Assembly: GCF_035621455.1 (NCBI RefSeq)
Contig: NZ_CP141823.1
Location: 186,001 to 250,000 of the forward strand
Reading direction: 5' to 3'
DNA from: Vibrio natriegens NBRC 15636 = ATCC 14048 = DSM 759
GTDB taxonomy: Bacteria > Pseudomonadota > Gammaproteobacteria > Enterobacterales > Vibrionaceae
Length of the DNA stretch: 64,000 nt
Shown: piece by piece, positions 56,966-64,000 of the stretch
Layout of the letters: the number at the start of each line of letters is the position of its first letter
Position numbering within the stretch: the first letter of the stretch is position 1
Notes under the pieces: generated by a model
What the model was told of the DNA's origin: nothing
Databases searched by the model: none
The model's input: the letters and a program-made list of their open reading frames with translations, nothing else
Made by a program: the position numbers and the translations under genes

Positions 56966-58432
56966 TTAAGCTGTTTTCGCTAACTCAACAGCATCTTGGC
57001 TTTTCCAAGGAGCGGTTAGGTTGCTCCAACAAGGGTTATTGATTGTCATATCCATATCGCGAGCAAAGATCGCGAAACCATCCACGCCGTGGTAAGGACC
57101 TGAGTAGTCCCAGCTGTGCATCTGACGGAATGGGAAGCCCATTTTCTGGAATATGTACTTCTCTTTGATACCCGAGCCGATGAGATCAGGTTTCAAACGT
57201 TTCACATACTCTTCAAGCTCATAAGAACTCGCGTCATCGAACAATAAGGTGGCGTCTTTCATTTCCGGTGTGGTTTTGACGTAGTCATCGTTGTGCGCAA
57301 ACTCATAACCTGCACCGACGATTTCCATACCCAAATCTTCATAGGCTCCGATAATATGACGAGGTCGCAGACCACCGACGTAAAGCATCACTTGTTTGCC
57401 TTCAAGACGAGGGCGATACTTCTCAATTACTGCGTTCCATTGTTCTCGGTAACGGGCAATAACTTCTTCGGTTTGTTGCTGGATTTTTTCATCAAACAAC
57501 GCTGCAATCTTGCGCATGGATTCTTCAATCTTGGTCGGGCCAAATAAGTTGTACTCAATCCAAGGAATGCCGTGTTTTTCTTCCATGTAACGAACGATAT
57601 AGTTCATAGAACGGTAACAGTGCACTAAGTTGAGTTTTACTTTTGGCGTATTTTCTAGCTCTGGTAACGTACCGTCGCCAGACCACTGAGCAACAACTCG
57701 AAGCCCCATGTCTTCCAGGATGATGCGAGATGACCAGGCGTCCCCACCGATGTTGTAGTCACCAATAATCGCGACGTCGTAGTCGGTCGATTCAAACTCT
57801 TTATCAGCCGAACCGTCGAGAACATAATCACGCAACGTATCATTCGCGATATGGTGACCAAGTGACTGGGAAACACCTCGGAAACCTTCACAGCGAACCG
57901 GAACGATTGTCTTGCCTATCTCTTGCGATTTCGTTTTGGCTACTGCTTCGATATCGTCACCAATAAGACCAACCGGGCATTCAGATTGAATACTGATGCC
58001 TTTAACCAGCGGGAAAAGTGTCTCGATTTCATCAATCGCGGAAGCCAATTTTTTATCGCCGCCAAAGACAATATCGCGCTCTTGAAAGTCTGTGGTGAAG
58101 TTTAACGTGCCAAAACTATCGACACCTGTCGTACCCGAGTAATAGTTTCGGCGACCAGCTCGTGAATATTGACCACAACCAACAGGACCATGCGAGATAT
58201 GAATCATATCTTTGATCGGTCCCCAAACCACACCTTTGGAGCCAGCATACGCACAACCACGTACTGTCATAACACCAGGTAAGGTCTTACGGTTTGAAGT
58301 AATGCATTTACTGCTGTCTGCCGAGCTGTCGTTAACCGCGACATGCTTTTTACGGTCAGCTCTGGCGACTTCCGGATACACCTCCAGCACTTCATCGATA
58401 AGCGCCTGAGTTTGCTCTTTATTCATCGTCAT
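56966..58432 (-). CDS. nifD: NifD, MoFe protein alpha subunit
   Basis: Nitrogenase subunit of 488 residues binding FeMo-co. P-cluster ligands are C60, C86 and C152 ([24 protein letters not shown]). FeMo-co ligands are C272 ([11 protein letters not shown]) and H439 ([12 protein letters not shown]). The substrate-side Gln189 and His193 are in [11 protein letters not shown]. All are present, so it is a genuine Mo-nitrogenase and not a vnf/anf form. AAGGA lies six bases before the ATG. Confidence 0.98.
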   Translation of the reverse strand: MTMNKEQTQALIDEVLEVYPEVARADRKKHVAVNDSSADSSKCITSNRKTLPGVMTVRGCAYAGSKGVVWGPIKDMIHISHGPVGCGQYSRAGRRNYYSGTTGVDSFGTLNFTTDFQERDIVFGGDKKLASAIDEIETLFPLVKGISIQSECPVGLIGDDIEAVAKTKSQEIGKTIVPVRCEGFRGVSQSLGHHIANDTLRDYVLDGSADKEFESTDYDVAIIGDYNIGGDAWSSRIILEDMGLRVVAQWSGDGTLPELENTPKVKLNLVHCYRSMNYIVRYMEEKHGIPWIEYNLFGPTKIEESMRKIAALFDEKIQQQTEEVIARYREQWNAVIEKYRPRLEGKQVMLYVGGLRPRHIIGAYEDLGMEIVGAGYEFAHNDDYVKTTPEMKDATLLFDDASSYELEEYVKRLKPDLIGSGIKEKYIFQKMGFPFRQMHSWDYSGPYHGVDGFAIFARDMDMTINNPCWSNLTAPWKSQDAVELAKTA

Positions 58433-58487
58433 AATTTGTCCTTATCCATTAGGATTCAATGTAACGCTCTAGAGTCTTAACGTTTAA

Positions 58488-59372
<885 letters not shown>

Positions 59373-59408
59373 CTATCTCCTTTTTAATTTAGACTCATGA
59401 CCGTTGTT

Positions 59409-59422
59409 GCGAAATGTATACC
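59409..59422 (-). promoter_or_regulatory. Sigma-54 promoter of nifHDKTY
   Basis: The minus strand reads TTGGTATACATTTCGCA: GG (59422-59421), 10 bases, GC (59410-59409), 40 bp before nifH. Confidence 0.85.
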
Positions 59423-59496
59423 AACCATCAAAAATACAATATTTCAATAACTTACGTATAACTTTCTGTATGTAAGAAAAAACAAACAACTGACAT

Positions 59497-59512
59497 TGTT
59501 TGTTTTAGTACA
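59497..59512 (-). promoter_or_regulatory. NifA upstream activator site for nifH
   Basis: TGT-TTGTTTTAGT-ACA fits TGT-N10-ACA, 75 bp upstream of the -24 element in an AT-rich stretch. Confidence 0.75.
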
Positions 59513-59550
59513 AGATTTGTTTGTCGTGATTGAATGACTGAACAGGTTGG

Positions 59551-59586
59551 AAAAAGAAAAGAGTAACAGAAGACGACTGTTACTCT
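59551..59586 (-). terminator. Terminator after nasA
   Basis: AGAGTAACAG (59560-59569) pairs with CTGTTACTCT (59577-59586), loop 7. On the minus strand TTTTCTTTTT follows. It insulates nifH from nasA transcription. Confidence 0.9.
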
Positions 59587-59605
59587 TGGTGTTCCTATGG
59601 GTGCG

Positions 59606-62095
59606 CTAATTCCCCAATAAAGCATGCAGAGAAGAACCCTCGTCAGCGCTGCTGTTGAACAACGCACTCAACGCCTGAACTTCCTGATCGCTTGGCTCAT
59701 CTTTCGTCAGTTTATATAACGAGGTAACTTTGTTTTCGACGACTGCCGCCATTCCTTTTATGGATGAATCATCGCGGCAAATGAGCTTATCAGCAGATGA
59801 CGAACTCGGTAATAGTCGTTCAATTTTCATCTGTAGCTCATTAATCTCCATCGGTGAACGAATACGATATAAATAGCCGCCATCTACTTTTTGTCTGGCG
59901 ACGTATCCAACAACACCTATTAAAATAGCGTCTTTGACCAATACGGTAGCACTGGTCTGATAGTCATAAGGCTTTATATCTACAGGGGTGTATTTAAACT
60001 CAGGTTGACCAGACAAAGTATCCGTTCGCGAATCAACCAGAGCGCAAGGCTTACTTAACGGGCCTGTAATTTCATTCCAGTGAATAGGAACAAACAGCTC
60101 GCCTGGCTTCATAGTGTCACTGGTAACAACCTTAACAACACACTCTCCGTTGTTATTGAACACAACCACCATTTCGTGATTAGAAAGACCATACTGCATC
60201 GCTGTTTGAGGATGGATCAAAACGTAAGGTTCACTTGCATGCTCAGCTAAACGACTCGATAACCCTGTACGAGTCATGGTGTGCCATTGATCCCGACTCC
60301 GACCCGTATTCAAAACTAACGGGTACACTTTCGTTGTTGATGCTTGCGGCGCTGTATGTTTTACCGCGATAAAGTTAGCACGATGATTCTCGGTAAAAAA
60401 TCGTTGATCGGCAAACATTCTCTGATTCACCACCTGATGTTGTTGATGTTCTACCGGCCACTGCTGGGGAGTGAGCGAGTTGTATTCGGAATCAGTAATC
60501 TCAACAAGGCCAGCTAAATTGAGGTCTCGTTGTCTAGCCTTTTTACTTCCGTGGTCTGCGTTACCTAAGGCCGTAAGTTGAGCATACTCGCGGAAGATTT
60601 CTCCTTCATGTAAGTAATCAAACGCTTCTTTAAAGCCAATTCGTTGTGCGACTTGAGAGATAATCCACCAGTCCGGTTTGGCCATTCCTGGACTGGCTAA
60701 CAGTCGGCGTTGTCGCGAGATTCGACGTTCGGAGTTGGTCACAGTGCCCGATTTTTCACTCCAACCTTGCGCAGGTAGCAGGATATCAGCGTAAGGCGTC
60801 GTCGCCGTGTTCTCAACACAATCCGAAACCACCACCAAAGGACAGTTTTCCAAAGCTTGTTTAATTTTGTCGCTATCAGGAAGGCTCACAACCGGGTTTG
60901 TCGCCATGATCCACACCGCTTTAATTTCACCACGATGAATAGCATCAAACATATCAATGGCTTTTAGGCCTGGTTTTTTCGCTAATGTGTCGGTTTGCCA
61001 AAAATCTTCAACACGGTCAATATCATCAGGATGAAATTCCATGTGCGCGGTCAGCGTATTCGCCAGAGCACCAACCTCGCGACCTCCCATCGCATTGGGT
61101 TGTCCGGTAACAGAAAAAGGGCCAGCGCCTTCTTTCCCAATCTTTCCCGTCGCTAAGTGGCAATTTATGATGCTGTTTACTTTGTCGGATCCCTGAGAGG
61201 ACTGGTTCACCCCTTGCGAGTAAATCGTGATGACTTTTTCTGTTTGGGAAAAGCATTCATAGAATTCCTGAAGCGAAGCCAAATCAATGCCCGTCACCTC
61301 GCTTACCTCGGAGCCGTTTAGTGCAGACTGGTATGCCTCACTAAAACCGTTTGTCGCTGCGCTAATAAAAGCGTGATCAACTAGATTATGCTCACCAAGG
61401 TGCACCAATAAACCATTAAAAAGCGCGACGTCTGAGCCAGGATTAATCGCTAGATGTAGGTCTGCAATCTCGCAGGATTCATTACGGCGTGGGTCGATGA
61501 CTATCACTTTTAGATTGGAGTTGGTCTGTTTAGCGGCTCTCAACCGTTGAAATAGTACCGGATGACACCAGGCCAGGTTAGAGCCAACCAAGATAACCAA
61601 GTCAGTTTTCTCAAGATCCTCATAGCAAACGGGAACGGTATCCATTCCGAAAGCACGCTTGTGTCCGACAACCGTAGACGCCATGCACAAGCGAGAATTA
61701 CTGTCGATATTCGCGGTACCAAGAAAACCTTTTATGAGTTTATTCGCGACGTAATAGTCTTCTGTTAACAGTTGTCCAGAAACATAGAACGCCACAGAAT
61801 CCGGACCAAATTGTTCTATCGTATCCGAGAAACCTTTTGCTACGCGGGAAAGAGCCTCGTCCCACTCTGTATCACACCAATCACCCGCTTTTGTTTTCAG
61901 TTTGGGAGCCAGTAAGCGGCCGTCATGAATGACGGTGTCGCCCAAAGCAATGCCTTTAGTACATAATTTTCCGTAATTCGAGGGGTGCTCCTTATCGCCA
62001 CGGACTTCTAGCAGTCCATTAGACATAGGTCTGGCTTCAATACCGCACCCGACGCCACAATAAGCACACGTTGATTTAATCCATCCTTCGCTCAT
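59606..62095 (-). CDS. nasA: Assimilatory nitrate reductase catalytic subunit NasA
   Basis: Cytoplasmic Mo-bis-MGD enzyme of about 829 residues reducing nitrate to nitrite. The N-terminal [4Fe-4S] motif is C-AY-C-GVG-C...C (STCAYCGVGCGIEA to KLCTKG). The molybdopterin oxidoreductase core and a C-terminal dinucleotide-binding domain (LNTGRSRDQWHTMTRTG) follow. The final 100 residues, where Klebsiella-type NasA has a Cys-rich BFD-like [2Fe-2S] domain, hold only one cysteine. The ATG at 62095 is preferred; a GTG two codons earlier (62101) with GGAG is also possible. Confidence 0.93.
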   Translation of the reverse strand: MSEGWIKSTCAYCGVGCGIEARPMSNGLLEVRGDKEHPSNYGKLCTKGIALGDTVIHDGRLLAPKLKTKAGDWCDTEWDEALSRVAKGFSDTIEQFGPDSVAFYVSGQLLTEDYYVANKLIKGFLGTANIDSNSRLCMASTVVGHKRAFGMDTVPVCYEDLEKTDLVILVGSNLAWCHPVLFQRLRAAKQTNSNLKVIVIDPRRNESCEIADLHLAINPGSDVALFNGLLVHLGEHNLVDHAFISAATNGFSEAYQSALNGSEVSEVTGIDLASLQEFYECFSQTEKVITIYSQGVNQSSQGSDKVNSIINCHLATGKIGKEGAGPFSVTGQPNAMGGREVGALANTLTAHMEFHPDDIDRVEDFWQTDTLAKKPGLKAIDMFDAIHRGEIKAVWIMATNPVVSLPDSDKIKQALENCPLVVVSDCVENTATTPYADILLPAQGWSEKSGTVTNSERRISRQRRLLASPGMAKPDWWIISQVAQRIGFKEAFDYLHEGEIFREYAQLTALGNADHGSKKARQRDLNLAGLVEITDSEYNSLTPQQWPVEHQQHQVVNQRMFADQRFFTENHRANFIAVKHTAPQASTTKVYPLVLNTGRSRDQWHTMTRTGLSSRLAEHASEPYVLIHPQTAMQYGLSNHEMVVVFNNNGECVVKVVTSDTMKPGELFVPIHWNEITGPLSKPCALVDSRTDTLSGQPEFKYTPVDIKPYDYQTSATVLVKDAILIGVVGYVARQKVDGGYLYRIRSPMEINELQMKIERLLPSSSSADKLICRDDSSIKGMAAVVENKVTSLYKLTKDEPSDQEVQALSALFNSSADEGSSLHALLGN

Positions 62096-62133
62096 ACCCA
62101 CTAGTCTCCAAATTTCCTTTTAGGAACCTAGGA

Positions 62134-62147
62134 GCAAAATCCATTCC
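62134..62147 (-). promoter_or_regulatory. Sigma-54-type promoter of nasA
   Basis: The minus strand reads TTGGAATGGATTTTGCT: GG (62147-62146), 10 bases, GC (62135-62134), about 40 bp before nasA. Confidence 0.75.
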
Positions 62148-62200
62148 AAATACCACTAATTTATAATTTTCAATTTTTTATTGTTTTATTTCATAATCTT

Positions 62201-62320
62201 AATTTACCACCTAACCCTAAAGTGGTAGATGGCAATTCCCCTTAAAACTACCACCTTTTATGTATATTTACCTATTTTGATGCAACCTTGACCATTTACC
62301 ACCTTCGTCTACCACTTTTG
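62201..62320. repeat. Array of five YTACCACYTW motifs between nasA and cobA
   Basis: Core TACCAC occurs at 62205, 62249, 62297 and 62310 on the plus strand and as GTGGTA at 62222-62227. Flanks agree as TTACCACCTA, CTACCACTTT, CTACCACCTT, TTACCACCTT and CTACCACTTT. The first two form an inverted pair. The array lies about 60 bp from the nasA -24 and about 110-225 bp from the cobA -24, enhancer-like distances. It does not match NifA (TGT-N10-ACA) or NtrC (GCAC-N7-GTGC-like) sites. Confidence 0.7.
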
Positions 62321-62427
62321 GTAATCACCTCTCTTTACTTTACGCCAACACCCAACACAAACTAAAAACTAATAACCTATTGTATTTTAGTTACTTTTAA
62401 TTAATTTCAACAAAAATAAATCATACT

Positions 62428-62441
62428 GGCATTCATATTGC
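62428..62441 (+). promoter_or_regulatory. Sigma-54 promoter of cobA-nirB
   Basis: CTGGCATTCATATTGCTT: GG (62428), 10 bases, GC (62440), near-perfect TGGCAC-N5-TTGCT, about 45 bp before the cobA start. Confidence 0.85.
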
Positions 62442-62484
62442 TTTGTGGCTAACAACTAGCAAAATCACATTCGAGGCAATGATG

Positions 62485-63294
62485 ATGAATACAGAACATT
62501 CAGTTATTGGAAATGTATCCTTAGTAGGCGCTGGGCCAGGTGATCCAGACTTACTTACCGTTAAGGCGCTTAAGGCGATTGAGCATGCAGATGTCATCGT
62601 GTACGACAACCTAGTAAGTGAGGATATACGTGCTCTGTTCCCTTCCCATTGCAAGCTTGTTTATGTCGGAAAAGCAAAAGGCTGCCATAGCTATAAACAG
62701 GAAGAAATCAACCAGTTAATCGCTAATTTTGCGCTCGATGCAAATAACGTATGCCGTGTAAAAGGCGGAGACTCGTTCGTGTTTGGGCGTGGCGGAGAAG
62801 AAATGCTATTTCTCACCAAACTGGGAATTAGTGTCAACGTAGTTCCGGGCATTACCGCCGCTTCAGGATGTTCAACTTACTCCAACATCCCCCTAACCCA
62901 CCGAGGCTTAGCGCAGGGTTGTACATTCATCACCGCTCACGCGGATAAGAAGCTTGAAATTAACTGGTCTGCGCTAGCCCAACTCAACCAAACGTTGGTC
63001 ATTTATATGGGCCTGACCAAAGCGCCACTCATACAGCAGCAACTAACCAGCTCAGGTATGAACGCCGACAAACCAGTCGCGATTATTGAAAACGGCTGTA
63101 CGCCACAACAAAGAACGATCATAGGCGAGTTATCCGAGCTATCCGAATTGATAACGCGTCATTCAATAAAGTCTCCGGCCTTAATTGTAATAGGTGACGT
63201 TGTCACCGTATCAAGCCAAATGCATTGGTTACAACAACTTAATAACAAGAATATGGAAGTTCTTTCCGAATCAAGTTTACGTAGAAGCGCCTAA
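62485..63294 (+). CDS. cobA: Uroporphyrinogen-III C-methyltransferase (SUMT), siroheme synthesis
   Basis: SAM-dependent methylase of about 269 residues making precorrin-2 for siroheme, the nitrite reductase cofactor. VSLVGAGPGDPDLLTVKAL, RVKGGDSFVFGRGGEE and VPGITAASGCSTYSNIPLTHRG are the SUMT motifs. Three ATGs in a row (62479, 62482, 62485) follow GAGG; the last has the best spacing. No CysG N-terminal oxidase/chelatase domain. It is divergent from nasA and 43 bp ahead of nirB. Confidence 0.93.
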   Translation: MNTEHSVIGNVSLVGAGPGDPDLLTVKALKAIEHADVIVYDNLVSEDIRALFPSHCKLVYVGKAKGCHSYKQEEINQLIANFALDANNVCRVKGGDSFVFGRGGEEMLFLTKLGISVNVVPGITAASGCSTYSNIPLTHRGLAQGCTFITAHADKKLEINWSALAQLNQTLVIYMGLTKAPLIQQQLTSSGMNADKPVAIIENGCTPQQRTIIGELSELSELITRHSIKSPALIVIGDVVTVSSQMHWLQQLNNKNMEVLSESSLRRSA

Positions 63295-63337
63295 TTACAC
63301 GGCCATGAAAAGTCAGAATCACTAAGGGAATGAGATT

Positions 63338-64000
63338 ATGAGTAAGCAAAAAATCATTGTGGTCGGTAACGGAATGGTTGGCCATAAATTTATAGACACG
63401 TTGATCCAGTCTGAACAGAACAACATTGAAGTCGTGACATTTTCTGAAGAGCCACGTCTGGCTTATGACCGTGTTCAATTGACCTCATACTTTACAGGCA
63501 AAACAGTCGATGATCTGTCGTTAACCAGCGAAGGTTACTACCAGTCAAACGGCATTAAATACCTGCTGAATGAGAAAGTGAGTCAAGTAAATCCAGACGA
63601 CAAACAGATTGTCACTTCTTCAGGCCGTGTAGAAAATTATGACAAATTGGTGCTTGCGACAGGTTCGTACCCGTTTGTGCCACCAATTCCTGGTAATGAA
63701 AAAGAGTTCTGCCATGTCTACAGAACCATCGAAGATCTGGACGAAATCGAACGCTCAAGTAAAGAAAGCAAAGTTGGTGTGGTGATTGGTGGTGGCCTTC
63801 TGGGTCTGGAAGCAGCGAATGCCATCAAAAACCTAGGGCTAAAAACGCATGTTGTTGAGTTTGCCCCACGTCTAATGGCTGTTCAGCTTGACCAGGACGG
63901 TGGTGATTTACTTCGCCGTAAAATTGAAGCTCTGGGTGTTACCGTTCATACAGAAAAAGCGACTACAGAAATTATTGATGGTAACGAATGCCGTTACAGA
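63338..64000 (+). CDS. nirB: NAD(P)H nitrite reductase large subunit, partial at window end
   Basis: The first 221 codons of a NirB/NasB-type siroheme nitrite reductase, reducing nitrite to ammonia. VVGNGMVGHKFIDTL is the FAD-binding Rossmann motif, RLAYDRVQLTSYF follows, and GVVIGGGLLGLEAANAI is the NAD(P)H-binding motif. The start at 63338 follows AAGGGA. The Fe-S and siroheme parts lie outside. Co-directional with cobA. Confidence 0.94.
   Translation, partial: MSKQKIIVVGNGMVGHKFIDTLIQSEQNNIEVVTFSEEPRLAYDRVQLTSYFTGKTVDDLSLTSEGYYQSNGIKYLLNEKVSQVNPDDKQIVTSSGRVENYDKLVLATGSYPFVPPIPGNEKEFCHVYRTIEDLDEIERSSKESKVGVVIGGGLLGLEAANAIKNLGLKTHVVEFAPRLMAVQLDQDGGDLLRRKIEALGVTVHTEKATTEIIDGNECRYR

Overview
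The window reads as chromosomal DNA of a diazotrophic Vibrio. A complete Mo-nitrogenase gene set (nifHDKTY-EN-X-USVWZM-F-LA-BQ plus Rnf and Mo uptake) is embedded among genes typical of marine gammaproteobacteria: a LeuE-like exporter, a VF530-type DNA-binding protein, an ExeM/NucH nuclease, a gluconate TRAP system and a Vibrio ERIC-like palindromic repeat. The species cannot be fixed from this window alone.

Layout. (1) 1-3.8 kb: a bglGFB-like beta-glucoside operon on the minus strand, with two recognisable BglG-type antiterminator (RAT) sites. (2) 4-6 kb: an AEC transporter divergent from a LysR gene. (3) 6-14.1 kb: a LysR gene divergent from a Bcr/CflA pump, followed by a tripartite RND efflux system (adaptor, pump, outer-membrane factor). 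(4) 14.4-16.4 kb: a junction holding an intact IS3-family element that cuts off an unknown gene, then a 45-bp copy of the 3' part of tRNA-Gly(TCC), which looks like an attachment-site scar. (5) 16.6-28.2 kb: nif block 1, with nifF and rnfABCDGEH on the minus strand, divergent from nifLA and nifB-fdx-nifQ. (6) 28.5-42.4 kb: ordinary genes that separate the two nif blocks: cold-shock protein, VF530, an unknown secreted protein, leuE, a GntR-type gluconate TRAP/gntK operon, two EamA permeases, a LysR gene, exeM and a small orphan gene. (7) 42.5-59.6 kb: nif block 2 on the minus strand, nifHDKTY-orf, nifEN-X-fdxB and nifUSVWZM-modABC. (8) 59.6-64 kb: nitrate assimilation, nasA divergent from cobA (SUMT) and nirB (cut by the window end).

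How it works together. NifL/NifA (redox- and nitrogen-responsive) control a regulon whose sites can be read directly. Sigma-54 elements (GG-N10-GC) with TGT-N10-ACA activator sites lie before nifF, rnfA, nifB, nifE, nifU and nifH, and a further pair lies before nifL. The -12 element is about 35-60 bp from the start codon in each case. Rnf and NifF would deliver low-potential electrons to NifH. NifU/S supply Fe-S clusters. NifB, Q, V, E, N, X and the ferredoxins build FeMo-co. ModABC, placed directly behind nifM, supplies molybdate. The neighbouring nas genes have their own divergent sigma-54 promoters and an array of five YTACCACYTW motifs that does not match the NifA sites. This array is the least explained regulatory structure in the window.
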